DNA of 64,000 nt, taken from contig CP046866.1 in NCBI GenBank assembly GCA_009789175.1, positions 2,480,001 to 2,544,000 of the forward strand, read 5' to 3'. This DNA comes from Salinibaculum litoreum. GTDB taxonomy: Archaea; Halobacteriota; Halobacteria; Halobacteriales; Haloarculaceae. A program made the position numbers and the translations under genes. The notes beneath the pieces were generated by a model. That model was not told the DNA's origin. It worked only from the letters and a program-made list of their open reading frames with translations, and did no database searches. Below, piece after piece: positions 9,105 to 21,260 of the stretch; within the stretch, counting starts at the first letter, position 1; every line of letters starts with the position of its first letter.

Positions 9105-10442
9105 ATGGGCGAGGGCCGCCTCCGGGAGTGGCTGCCGGTATCGAGTCGACCGCTGGTCGCCGACAGCCACGCCGCCGCGTGGCTGGTCGCCCTCGCGTTG
9201 CTCCCGTTCGGGCTGGACGCCTACCGGGACAACCCTCGTATCGGGCTGACGACGTGGGAGCCCTCCAGCCTGATGGGCGTCAACTACCACGTCTACCACG
9301 TCGCCGCGGAGGCCGCGATGGCCGGGGAGAACTTCTACACCGTCGCCCCGCCGGGCAACCCAGGCTACCACTACCTCTACCCGCCGGCGAGCGTCCTCGC
9401 GTGGTACCCCTTCACCGCCGTCGGGTGGACGACCGGCTTCGCGCTGTTGACGCTTTTGACCGTCGTCGCCGGGCTCGCGGGTGCGTGGCTGCTCGTCGAG
9501 TACGTCGAGGAGTTCGGCCCGGCGCTTGGGTGGGTCGACGTGGCCATCGTCGCCGCTGCGTTCGTCCTCTCGACGCACTCCTTTGGCAGCATCTACTTCG
9601 GGAACGTCAACGTCCTGCTGGCCGTCGCTGTCGTCGTCGGCTTCTGGGCGCTGACACTCGACCGGGACGGCCTCGCTGGCGTCAGTTTCGCCGGTGGGGC
9701 ATCGGTCAAGGTCTTTCCCGCGCTGGTCGGCCTGTGGCTGCTCCGGGAGAAAGAGTGGAAAGCGACCGCCGTTGCCCTCGCCACCGGTATCGCGGGGCTG
9801 GTCGCCGGCGTGGCCCTCTATGGCTTCGACCGGACGTGGTACTACTTCACGGTGGTTCCCGGCGAGCGCTCCCGGACGGCTCAGTTCGTCGGCGGCTACC
9901 CCGTCGACGCCTTCCCCTACGTGACCGTCCAGCGGCCGCTTTCGCACCTGCTGTGGTCGGTCTGGCCCGCCGCCACGTACTCCCACCTCGTCGTCCTCTC
10001 CGTGGTCGTCTGTGGAGCCGTCCTCGCGTACTTCTATCTGGATGTCTCGGGCGAGCGCGAGCGCCTGATGGCGATTTTCGCGACGATGGTCGTGACCGTC
10101 CTCGTCTTCCCGGCGCTTCGGTGGTACGTCGTCCTCGTCTACCTGCCGCTGTTCGCGCTCGCGTACGTCTGGCGGGAGGGTCCCGGCCGCCTGGCGTTCC
10201 TTGCCGGTGCGCTCCTGTTCGCCGTCGGCGAGACACCCGCAGAAGTGACCGCCTACGCCGGTGACCTCCCGGGGCCGCTTGCCGACCCGGCAGTCGCCCT
10301 CGCAAGCACCGTCTCGCCGCAGACGGCCGGGCTTGCGGTCGCACTCGCCGGCTGTGTCTGGTACAAGACCAGGACGAACGGGCTGCTGGCCGACGGCGTG
10401 TCACTCCGGGCCACAGTATCCTTTAGAGACCGCCAGCCGTGA
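9105..10442 (+). CDS. GT87-like integral membrane glycosyltransferase
   Basis: 445 residues with about ten membrane helices. After the first helix comes a loop with NYHVYHVAAEAAMAGENFY, then YPPASVLAWYP. These fit GT87 polyprenyl-phosphate-sugar glycosyltransferases (mannosyltransferase-like), in which an early loop carries the catalytic acid. It would add sugars from a lipid carrier on the outer face of the membrane, for lipids or surface proteins. The stop overlaps the start of the MFS gene (GTGA), suggesting an operon. Acceptor and sugar unknown. Confidence 0.8.
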   Translation: MGEGRLREWLPVSSRPLVADSHAAAWLVALALLPFGLDAYRDNPRIGLTTWEPSSLMGVNYHVYHVAAEAAMAGENFYTVAPPGNPGYHYLYPPASVLAWYPFTAVGWTTGFALLTLLTVVAGLAGAWLLVEYVEEFGPALGWVDVAIVAAAFVLSTHSFGSIYFGNVNVLLAVAVVVGFWALTLDRDGLAGVSFAGGASVKVFPALVGLWLLREKEWKATAVALATGIAGLVAGVALYGFDRTWYYFTVVPGERSRTAQFVGGYPVDAFPYVTVQRPLSHLLWSVWPAATYSHLVVLSVVVCGAVLAYFYLDVSGERERLMAIFATMVVTVLVFPALRWYVVLVYLPLFALAYVWREGPGRLAFLAGALLFAVGETPAEVTAYAGDLPGPLADPAVALASTVSPQTAGLAVALAGCVWYKTRTNGLLADGVSLRATVSFRDRQP

Positions 10443-10450
10443 GTACGGAC

Positions 10451-11776
10451 ATGAGTGGGGCCGAGGAAGACGAGTCGGTAGACCCCTTTGACCCGTTCCG
10501 GCAGGCGCTTTCGCTCCCGACAGACGTGCTCGTACTATCGGTGGCGATGTTCGCTTTCTCGCTTGGCTTCCAGATGACCAGTCGCTACCTGCCCCAGTAC
10601 ATGCTCGCACTCGGGGCGACGCCAGTCATCGTCGGCCTCTATGGCACTGTAGGCAACATCATCAGCGCCGTCTACCCCTATCCCGGCGGTGCTATCTCCG
10701 ACCGCGTCGGCTCGCGGCTGGCGCTGACGCTGTTTGGCGTCTGCTCGACGCTTGGCTTTCTCGTCTGGCTGCTCGCCCCGCTCGTGGGAACCATCGATAT
10801 CGCGGGGCTGACCGTCGAGCCGTGGATCTGGGTGTTCGTCGGTCTCGTGCTCGCACAGGCCTGGAAATCACTCGGGCTGGGGGCGACCTTCGCCATCGTA
10901 AAACAGAGTGTGGCCCGGGACCAGCTCGCCCGTGGCTTTGCCAGCACCGAGACCTTCCGACGCACTGCCTTCCTGCTCGGGCCGGTCGGGGCTGCCGGCC
11001 TGCTGTATCTGTCCGGCGGCGACCTACTGCCGGGCTTTCTGTACATACTCGGTGTCGCGGTGGTCTTCGGTGCCGTCGCCACCGCCGTCCAGCACGTCCG
11101 CTACGATGCCAGCGAGGACACCGTCGGCGAGGAGTTCGGCGGCCTCGCCGGGATTCGGCGAGACATCGCGACCCTCCCGGCCACCCTCCGGCCGCTGCTC
11201 GTGGCCGACACGCTCGTTCGATTTGCCAACGGGATGGTCTACGTCTTCTTCGTCGTCGTCGTCGTCGAGTTACGAAGCGTTGGCCTGACCGTCAGCAGCG
11301 TCTCGCTCAGCCCGGCGGTCTTTTTCGGCCTGCTGTTGGGCGTCGAGATGGTCGTCGCCCTGCTCTCGATGTATCCCGTCGCCAGGCTCGCCGAGCGGAC
11401 GGGGCTGAAGCCGGTCGTCGCCATCGGCTTTGCAGTCTATGCGGTCTTTCCCGTCGTGTTGGTGGTCGCGCCGGCGGACCCGCTGGTGTACGTCGCACTC
11501 TTTGCGTTCTCTGGGCTGCGCTTTGCCGGCCTGCCGGCACACAAAGCGCTCATCGTCGGCCCGGCGGACCGGGACGCCGGCGGCCGGGTCACCGGTGCGT
11601 ACTACCTGCTGCGAAACGCGGTCGTGATTCCAAGCGCCGCCCTGGGCGGGCTCCTCTGGGAAGCTGTCAGTCCCGAACTCGCCTTCACCGTCGCCACCGC
11701 CATCGGCGTCGCCGGGACCGGCTACTATCTCGTCGCCGGCGAGGAGTTCGACGCCTACCAGCACACAAGTCAGTAA
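10451..11776 (+). CDS. Major facilitator superfamily transporter
   Basis: About 441 residues, roughly 12 membrane helices in two halves. The loop between helices 2 and 3 reads GGAISDRVGSRLA, the MFS motif A. An alternative GTG at 10439 overlaps the upstream stop as GTGA and would add four residues; ATG 10451 is taken here. Co-transcription with the glycosyltransferase is likely. The substrate cannot be read from the sequence. Confidence 0.85.
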   Translation: MSGAEEDESVDPFDPFRQALSLPTDVLVLSVAMFAFSLGFQMTSRYLPQYMLALGATPVIVGLYGTVGNIISAVYPYPGGAISDRVGSRLALTLFGVCSTLGFLVWLLAPLVGTIDIAGLTVEPWIWVFVGLVLAQAWKSLGLGATFAIVKQSVARDQLARGFASTETFRRTAFLLGPVGAAGLLYLSGGDLLPGFLYILGVAVVFGAVATAVQHVRYDASEDTVGEEFGGLAGIRRDIATLPATLRPLLVADTLVRFANGMVYVFFVVVVVELRSVGLTVSSVSLSPAVFFGLLLGVEMVVALLSMYPVARLAERTGLKPVVAIGFAVYAVFPVVLVVAPADPLVYVALFAFSGLRFAGLPAHKALIVGPADRDAGGRVTGAYYLLRNAVVIPSAALGGLLWEAVSPELAFTVATAIGVAGTGYYLVAGEEFDAYQHTSQ

Positions 11777-11816
11777 AATCACCAGCGGTAAACCCCGAGG
11801 CCACGACGTATCCGGT

Positions 11817-12461
11817 ATGCATCTGGATACCTATCTCGTCACACAGCAGGACCTCTCCGCGGGCCGGACGACCGAGGAAATCGTCGACGCGGCCATCGCC
11901 GGCGGCGTCGACGTGGTCCAGGTTCGGGAAAAAGACCACGGCGCTCGCGAGCAACTCGCCATCGCCCGCAGGCTTCGGGAGCCCACCGCCGAGGCCGGCG
12001 TCGCGCTGGTCGTCAACGACCGCGTGGATGTGGCACTGGCTGCCAACGCCGACGGCGTCCACGTCGGGGACGACGACCTGCCCGTCAGCGACGCCCGCGA
12101 GTTACTCGGCGAGGATGCCATCGTCGGGCGCTCGGTCTCGACAGTCGAGGCCGCACGCGAGGCCGAGCGCGCGGGCGCGGACTATCTCGGTGTCGGGACC
12201 ATCTTCTCAACCCAATCGAAAGACGACATCCCCGAAGAGGAATACGAGGTCGGGCTAGAGCGAGTCCGTGCCATCGACGACGCTGTCGATATCCCTTTCG
12301 TCGGTATCGGGGGCATCACGCCCGAAAACGCCGCAGACGTGACGGAGGCGGGTGCCGACGGCGTCGCCGTCATCAGTGCCATCACGCGGGCCGCCGACCC
12401 CGAAGCGGCCACCCGTGACCTCGACCAAGCAGTCGCTGCCGGCAAGCGACGCCGCGAGTGA
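11817..12461 (+). CDS. thiE: Thiamine-phosphate synthase
   Basis: 214-residue TIM-barrel enzyme joining HMP-pyrophosphate and thiazole phosphate to thiamine phosphate. Family signatures seen: VQVREKD near residue 38, VVNDRVDVALAANADGVHVG, the phosphate-binding YLGVGTIFST and GIGGITPENA. A GGTAAACC box about 26 bases before ATG 11817 fits a leaderless start. thiM follows 64 bases later, so the two salvage/biosynthesis enzymes are neighbours. I see no THI-box riboswitch. Confidence 0.93.
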   Translation: MHLDTYLVTQQDLSAGRTTEEIVDAAIAGGVDVVQVREKDHGAREQLAIARRLREPTAEAGVALVVNDRVDVALAANADGVHVGDDDLPVSDARELLGEDAIVGRSVSTVEAAREAERAGADYLGVGTIFSTQSKDDIPEEEYEVGLERVRAIDDAVDIPFVGIGGITPENAADVTEAGADGVAVISAITRAADPEAATRDLDQAVAAGKRRRE

Positions 12462-12525
12462 CGTAGCGGGCAGTAGTCGGTTGTACAACGGAAGACTGAG
12501 GTGGCCTGCGGTACTCAACAGTCCC

Positions 12526-13350
12526 ATGACAGTCAATCTCGACGCCGCACTCGATACCGTCCCCGAATCGTCACCGCTGGTGACCGCACTCACCAACGAC
12601 GTGACCATCAACGACGTCGCCCAGACTATCCTCCACTGGGGTGGGCTCCCCGTGATGTCCGACGACGAACGCGAGGTCGCAGATATGCTCGCGGCCGCGC
12701 AGGGCCTGCTCATCAACATGGGAACCGTCAGCGAGGTCGGCGAACGGACGATGATGACGGCTGGCGAAGCCGCCGCCGAACAGGGCATCCCGCTCGTGCT
12801 TGACCCCGTTGGCGTCGGCGCGACACCGACCCGGGACCGCGTGGCCGAACGCCTCGCATCGGAGCTTGACGTGGCCATCATCAAGGGTAACGCGGGCGAG
12901 ATTACCGCTCTGGCAGGCGAAGATGCGGAGGTTCGTGGCGTCGAATCCGTCGGCGATTACGGCGATGTCGCCACGACTGCCGTCGCCTGTGCCCAGCAGT
13001 ACGACACCGTCGTCGTCGCGTCCGGCGAGACGGACGTCGTCGCCACGGCCGAGACAGCCTACGAGGTCACCGCCGGCGACGCGATGATGGGTACCATCGT
13101 CGGGACCGGCTGCATGCTCGGCGGGACGCTGGCGACGTTCGCCGCCGCGCTCGATGACACGAGCGAGGCTGCCTTCGCCGGGACGCTCGCGTTCGGTCTC
13201 GCCGGCGAAGTAGCCGCCGACGGCGCGTTCGGCGAGTACCACGGCCCGGCCAGCTACCACGTCGCCTTCAAGGACGCCATTGCCGGCCTCCGCGAGACGG
13301 ACCACGACGACGCTGATGCCCGCATCGAGCAGGTCCTCTCGACCGAATAA
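12526..13350 (+). CDS. thiM: Hydroxyethylthiazole kinase
   Basis: 274 residues. ThiM phosphorylates hydroxyethylthiazole, supplying ThiE. Seen: N-terminal PLVTALTNDVTINDVAQTIL, INMGTV, LDPVGVGATPTRD, IKGNAGEITALAG and the C-terminal GTGCMLGG with the expected Gly/Cys catalytic loop. ATG 12526 gives the family length; the frame extends upstream into thiE but without homology-like sequence. Thiazole salvage is implied for this organism. Confidence 0.93.
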   Translation: MTVNLDAALDTVPESSPLVTALTNDVTINDVAQTILHWGGLPVMSDDEREVADMLAAAQGLLINMGTVSEVGERTMMTAGEAAAEQGIPLVLDPVGVGATPTRDRVAERLASELDVAIIKGNAGEITALAGEDAEVRGVESVGDYGDVATTAVACAQQYDTVVVASGETDVVATAETAYEVTAGDAMMGTIVGTGCMLGGTLATFAAALDDTSEAAFAGTLAFGLAGEVAADGAFGEYHGPASYHVAFKDAIAGLRETDHDDADARIEQVLSTE

Positions 13351-13405
13351 CCAGTTTCTCCACTAACCATCGAGGTTATTGAGATCGGTTGCCAAAAGAG
13401 AGCCA

Positions 13406-14821
13406 GTGACAGCGCGGCACACGCTGGCAATCTGTTGTCTCCTCGGTGTTCTCCTCGTGGCCGGCTGTCTGGGACCCGAGGGCGGAACCCGGAGCAGCCA
13501 GCCCAGCGCCGACAGGACAGTCGACACCCCAGCCGTCGGTACGCCGTCGGAAACGGCAAACGCGACGCTCGACGTTCACGTCATCGCCGTCGGGCAGGCG
13601 ACCAGTATTCTCATCGTCGGCCCGGCCGGGGAAACGATGCTCTATGACACCGGCCACTACGATACCGACGGCGAGGCCGTCCTCGACTACCTCGGCGAAC
13701 AGGGCATCGACCGCATCGACCACCTAGTCGTCAGCCACAGCGACGCCGACCACATCGGCGGTGCCGGACCGATTATCGACCACTACGAGAGCGAACGCGC
13801 AGGTGTCGGGACCGTCCACGACCCAGGTCTCCCCGCCAGCACACAGACCTACGGCGAATTCCTCGCTGCCGTCGAGCAACACAACGTTACACGCGATGAG
13901 ACACACGAGGGTGACGCCATTGGCTTCGGCGATGCCACGGTCAGCGTCCTCGGTCCACCCGTCCCCTACCTCGACAACAGGACCCGAAACGAGAACAGTC
14001 TCGTCCTCCGACTCGGCTACGGAAATACGAGCGTCCTGCTCAGCGGCGACGCCGAGGCCGACCAGGAACGCTATCTGGTCGAGCGATACGGCACTGCGCT
14101 GAACGCGACTGTCCTCACAGCGGGCCACCACGGCAGTTACAGCAGCTCCCGGGAACCGTTTCTCGATGCCGTCTCGCCCGACCGGGTTGTTATCTCCAGC
14201 CCGTACGACTCCGAATACGGCCACCCCGACGAGACAGTCCTGACCCGTCTGACCGCCCGCGGCATCCCGGCCTACTGGACCGGTACCCACGGGACGACGA
14301 CGTTCAGCAGCGACGGTGAAACCGTCACCGTCCGCACGCAGGACCGCGACCCTATCGTCGCGACGGCGCTTCGCAGCGGCGAGCCTTTCCGTCCGGGCGC
14401 GACCGACACCTCAGAGCGTCGGGAAACACTGGGTGACGGCCCCGACCAGTACACACGACTCGTTGGAGCGACTGACGCCATCGGCCCCCGACAACACCTC
14501 GAACTGACGCGGATCCGAGCCGATGCACCCGGGGACGACTACGAAAACCCCAACGGCGAGTTTCTCGTCCTCCGGAACACAGGCCAACGACCACTCGCGC
14601 TCACTAACTGGACGGTGCATGACTCGATTGGGCACCGGTATACCTTCCCCGAGACGACACTCGCGCCCGGCCAGCGCCTCACGCTCCATACCGGCAGTGG
14701 CGTCGACAACGCGACACACCACTACTGGGGCGAGCCAGATCCCGTCTGGAATAACGACGGTGACATCGTCCTCGTCACCACACCCGACGGCTATCCCGCA
14801 ATCCGACAGTCCTACGACTGA
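13406..14821 (+). CDS. Secreted lipoprotein: ComEC-like metallo-beta-lactamase plus lamin-tail domain
   Basis: 471 residues from GTG 13406. A hydrophobic signal ends in lipobox LLVAGC (Cys about residue 21), followed by a Ser/Thr-rich linker. The MBL domain has HSDADHIGG (about residue 113), LLSGDAE and AGHHGSYSS, as in the ComEC/Rec2 C-terminal nuclease-like domain. The last about 100 residues (NPNGEFLVLRNTGQRPLALT onward, then WNNDGDIVLV) form a lamin-tail domain, often found in extracellular nucleases. It is therefore a candidate cell-surface nuclease or phosphodiesterase, perhaps for DNA use as nutrient. A TTATT box about 26 bases upstream supports the GTG. Confidence 0.82.
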   Translation: MTARHTLAICCLLGVLLVAGCLGPEGGTRSSQPSADRTVDTPAVGTPSETANATLDVHVIAVGQATSILIVGPAGETMLYDTGHYDTDGEAVLDYLGEQGIDRIDHLVVSHSDADHIGGAGPIIDHYESERAGVGTVHDPGLPASTQTYGEFLAAVEQHNVTRDETHEGDAIGFGDATVSVLGPPVPYLDNRTRNENSLVLRLGYGNTSVLLSGDAEADQERYLVERYGTALNATVLTAGHHGSYSSSREPFLDAVSPDRVVISSPYDSEYGHPDETVLTRLTARGIPAYWTGTHGTTTFSSDGETVTVRTQDRDPIVATALRSGEPFRPGATDTSERRETLGDGPDQYTRLVGATDAIGPRQHLELTRIRADAPGDDYENPNGEFLVLRNTGQRPLALTNWTVHDSIGHRYTFPETTLAPGQRLTLHTGSGVDNATHHYWGEPDPVWNNDGDIVLVTTPDGYPAIRQSYD

Positions 14822-14922
14822 TACTGTCAGTTGCGAGTGCGAGGATGGGTTGAAAGAGAGGAGAGTCGCCAGTTCTCGCTGACCAGGACTCAGCGATGGC
14901 TCTGCACGTCTGTGTACGGAAA

Positions 14923-14998
14923 AGCCAAGGGCCGGATTTGAACCGGCGGTAGGCGGCTCTGCAGGCCGCTGCGTTCGGCCGGACTCTGCCACCTTGGC
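14923..14998 (-). tRNA. tRNA-Cys (GCA)
   Basis: The acceptor GCCAAGG (14998 downward) pairs with CCUUGGC (14930-14924), with U73 as expected for tRNA-Cys. The anticodon stem GCGGC/GCCGC encloses loop CUGCAGA, anticodon GCA. The T-arm contains GGUUCAAAUCC. No intron, and CCA is not encoded. It is the distal gene after 5S rRNA. Confidence 0.95.
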
Positions 14999-15021
14999 GC
15001 ACTAGATACTCTGGTGTGTAT

Positions 15022-15031
15022 CGATTTATGG
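15022..15031 (-). promoter_or_regulatory. TATA-like box before tRNA-Cys
   Basis: CCATAAATCG on the minus strand is centred about 26 bases before a start at about 15001, just ahead of the tRNA 5' end at 14998. This suggests that tRNA-Cys can be transcribed independently of the rRNA operon. Confidence 0.5.
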
Positions 15032-15104
15032 ATTGTGATACCGCTGGACTGGCGAGAGTCACTGACTCGTGACCCCCACAGCAGGCGCTTTTCACATATA
15101 CGAC

Positions 15105-15109
15105 AAAAA
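15105..15109 (-). terminator. T5 tract after 5S rRNA (possible rRNA terminator)
   Basis: On the minus strand the sequence GCGGGGGTTTTTGTCG follows the 5S gene by about 70 bases. Archaeal termination commonly uses T-runs after G+C-rich sequence. It lies between 5S and the separate tRNA-Cys promoter. Confidence 0.45.
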
Positions 15110-15178
15110 CCCCCGCACAGTGTTGTCACTATGCGAGGGGAATGAATGCGGTGGGAAAGTACCACCGCGGTATGAATG

Positions 15179-15300
15179 GGAGACGGCGAACCGAGTTTCC
15201 CAGAGGCTCGCGCACTCCAGTACTCACCGGAACGCTGGCGGGCTTAACTTCCGTGTTCGGGATGGGTACGGGTGTAACCCCGCCGCTATGGCCGTCTTAA
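15179..15300 (-). rRNA. rrf: 5S rRNA
   Basis: Minus-strand sequence begins UUAAGACGGCCAUAGCGG and contains CCCAUCCCGAACACGG, AGUUAAGCCC, AGUACUGGAGUGCGCGAGCC and GGGAAACUCGGUUCGCCGUC. The terminal helix pairs GACGGC with GCCGUC. Length about 122 nt as in other haloarchaea. Ends may be off by one or two bases. Confidence 0.95.
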
Positions 15301-15359
15301 CGCCGACTCGCGGAATCGAACCGCGATCTGACCACTGTCGGTCGATCTACTCCGTGCAT

Positions 15360-15390
15360 ACGTGCGATCCAGATTGCGCCTGGACTCGTT
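15360..15390 (-). other. 23S processing stem, 3' arm (bulge-helix-bulge)
   Basis: The plus strand holds ACGTGCGATCCAG, 7 bases, then CTGGACTCGTT, exactly complementary to 18404-18434 on the other side of 23S. In RNA the two 7-base inserts (GCGUCCA and GCGCAAU) form four pairs (GCGU/GCGC) flanked by a 3-base bulge on each strand, the canonical bulge-helix-bulge cut by EndA-type endonuclease. The endA gene is in this same window. Confidence 0.88.
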
Positions 15391-15410
15391 CAACGAGTCC
15401 AATGCGGTAT

Positions 15411-18325
<2,915 letters not shown>

Positions 18326-18333
18326 TTGTGGTT

Positions 18334-18383
18334 GTGAGTCCCGGTGGGGACTCACGGAATGTGTGAGTTCCAGATGGAACTCA
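18334..18383 (-). repeat. Two tandem 22-base hairpins in the 23S leader
   Basis: GTGAGTCCC-GGTG-GGGACTCAC (18334-18355) is followed six bases later by GTGAGTTCC-AGAT-GGAACTCAC (18362-18383). Each is a perfect 9-bp stem with a 4-base loop; the stems differ only by paired C/G to T/A changes, a sign of selection for structure. They lie inside the bulge-helix-bulge stem, just before mature 23S. Confidence 0.8.
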
Positions 18384-18403
18384 CGACGTCGATTGAACTC
18401 GAT

Positions 18404-18434
18404 GAACGAGTCCAGTGGACGCCTGGATCGCACG
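18404..18434 (-). other. 23S processing stem, 5' arm (bulge-helix-bulge)
   Basis: AACGAGTCCAG, seven bases, then CTGGATCGCACGT on the plus strand, complementary to 15360-15390. It forms the long stem enclosing 23S and carries the bulge-helix-bulge described for the partner arm. Confidence 0.88.
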
Positions 18435-18548
18435 TACACACGGTGTCATCCACACGCCCGTGGTGAACGGTGCGTGTATCGACCCTTCCCACCCGCGCTT
18501 GCACGGGATGGTGCATCGGTCTGTCGTACCCGAACGAAGCGCCGTATC

Positions 18549-18565
18549 CCACTTAAGGGGCACGG
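18549..18565 (-). promoter_or_regulatory. Internal rRNA promoter between tRNA-Ala and 23S
   Basis: The minus strand reads CCGTGCCCCTTAAGTGG, the same CCCTTAAGT core as the three promoters ahead of 16S. Its position downstream of tRNA-Ala and about 225 bases ahead of 23S matches internal spacer promoters known in haloarchaeal rRNA operons. Confidence 0.7.
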
Positions 18566-18585
18566 TTCGGAACGGGTACGAAACA

Positions 18586-18657
18586 TGGACCCACTGGGAT
18601 TTGAACCCAGGGCCTCCGCCTTGCAAAGGCGGCGCTCTGCCACTGAGCTATGGGCCC
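18586..18657 (-). tRNA. tRNA-Ala (UGC) in the 16S-23S spacer
   Basis: Acceptor GGGCCCA pairs with UGGGUCC (one G-U), discriminator A. D-arm GCUC/GAGC, anticodon stem CCGCC/GGCGG with loop UUUGCAA, anticodon UGC. No intron, CCA not encoded, 72 nt. A spacer tRNA-Ala is the standard euryarchaeal arrangement. Confidence 0.96.
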
Positions 18658-18695
18658 GTCCGCCGTATAGTGTTAGCCCTGGTAGTTCATAGGTG

Positions 18696-18738
18696 CCCGG
18701 CCGGTCGTTGCTGACGACGACGTGTGACCGAGCTTCGA
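18696..18738 (-). other. 16S processing stem, 3' arm
   Basis: ACCGAGCTTCGA (18727-18738) is perfectly complementary to 20322-20333. CCCGGCCGGTCGT (18696-18708) pairs with 20354-20366 with two G-U pairs. The unpaired 18-20 bases between the helices presumably hold the bulge-helix-bulge, though I could not draw it as cleanly as for 23S. Confidence 0.75.
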
Positions 18739-18810
18739 GAGTTCATCGAGAGAGGCGAACCCCTCTCGGTGCCAAAGGTGGGCTGGGGTAAAACCCCAGT
18801 CCCGATCGTT

Positions 18811-20284
<1,474 letters not shown>

Positions 20285-20321
20285 GTCCCCTGCAAAGCAG
20301 GGGGGATGTAGGCGGGAACTA

Positions 20322-20366
20322 TCGAAGCTCGGTGACACGGCGGCGTCACGGCGACGACCGACCAGG
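20322..20366 (-). other. 16S processing stem, 5' arm
   Basis: TCGAAGCTCGGT (20322-20333) and ACGACCGACCAGG (20354-20366) pair with 18727-18738 and 18696-18708 on the far side of 16S. A further small hairpin, CCCCTGC-AAA-GCAGGGG, lies between this arm and the 16S 5' end. Confidence 0.75.
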
Positions 20367-20560
20367 TGTCACCGAACTACCAGGGCTAACATCAGATCCC
20401 ATCTATACGGCGGACCGCAGGGGTGGAATCCTCATTTCCTTCGGACCTATTCGTATGCCAGTAAGGGCCTTAAACCCTTCGTGTTGGCATCGGTCCGATC
20501 GGCACCGGTCGGCTGTTCCGACCAGGCCTCCTTCGCGTTCAACCCAAATCCCCTGTATCA

Positions 20561-20568
20561 CTTAAGGG
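20561..20568 (-). promoter_or_regulatory. rRNA promoter, proximal (TATA element)
   Basis: Minus strand GATGCCCTTAAGTGATACAGGG. It shares GCCCTTAAGT with the two copies further upstream and lies about 277 bases before 16S. Confidence 0.8.
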
Positions 20569-20639
20569 CATCGGATTGCCCGTCGCCGGATTCGCCCGGC
20601 GTCGGGGCGTTTGCATTCCATTCGGAACGCCCTGTTATA

Positions 20640-20647
20640 CTTAAGGG
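20640..20647 (-). promoter_or_regulatory. rRNA promoter, middle (TATA element)
   Basis: Minus strand GTTCGATGCCCTTAAGTAT followed by AACAGGG. It lies 79 bases from the proximal copy, and is almost identical to it over about 20 bases. Confidence 0.82.
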
Positions 20648-20721
20648 CATCGAACGGAGGCCAGGGCCCAACTTTGTCGGGCCCGGCGCCGCTTCGCATC
20701 ACAGTCGAAGGGCAGGTTCCA

Positions 20722-20729
20722 CTTAAGGG
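20722..20729 (-). promoter_or_regulatory. rRNA promoter, distal (TATA element)
   Basis: Minus strand GTTCGACGCCCTTAAGTGG followed by AACCTGC. It lies 82 bases from the middle copy. The near-constant spacing of about 80 bases marks a tandem promoter array typical of haloarchaeal rRNA operons. Confidence 0.82.
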
Positions 20730-20740
20730 CGTCGAACGAA

Positions 20741-21260
20741 CTATCCATCGAGATTGCCTGTCACGCCAGGGTGTAACGGGCACAGACACGCCATCCGGAT
20801 AATCCTCGAGTACGCGAGAACACGTCCCCGTGATGGAGTCGACTGCCAGTTGTACGCGCCTGTCTACAGAACCGCCCACCGTTCGTCGACACTGGCGAGC
20901 CGGTATTGTTGATAGACACGTTGCCCATGGCACATCCATTTCTGAGGCGTTCCCTTCATCGCCGGAACAGTCTGCCAGTGCGAATGCTGTTCGGTCGGGA
21001 TACCCGAGTAGCGAATAATCCAGGGGGATGCAAGTGCAGTGAGTCTCACAACTGCTGTCAGAACGGGTCATGTCCCTGGTGGGTACCTGTGGGCGTGATA
21101 CTATCGCGTGGCTGGAGGCCGGCCGGTCATCCCACCGGTCGCCGGTCCGGTCTGGCCGGGTGGAGGCCACGCGTTCGCCCGGTTCCCGTCTGTAGACTTA
21201 ATCCCAGTGTTCGACGGCGCTGCCGCTGTCCGAGTAGGGCAAAGAATGGTCGATGGCTAC
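20741..21260. other. Gene-free stretch between the rRNA promoters and MC1
   Basis: I see no convincing gene in these 520 bases. Open frames on both strands lack a good start signal and any family motif. A possible stem is CCAGGG (about 21020) with CCCTGG (about 21073) enclosing GCAGT/ACTGC; this is weak. The region may hold upstream rRNA control sequences or a small RNA, but nothing here proves it. Confidence 0.4.

Noticed and set aside
20562-21170. Long minus-strand frame upstream of 16S
   Set aside because: It runs through the three rRNA promoters, is rich in Arg/Ser/Cys unlike the acidic proteome, and has no start signal.
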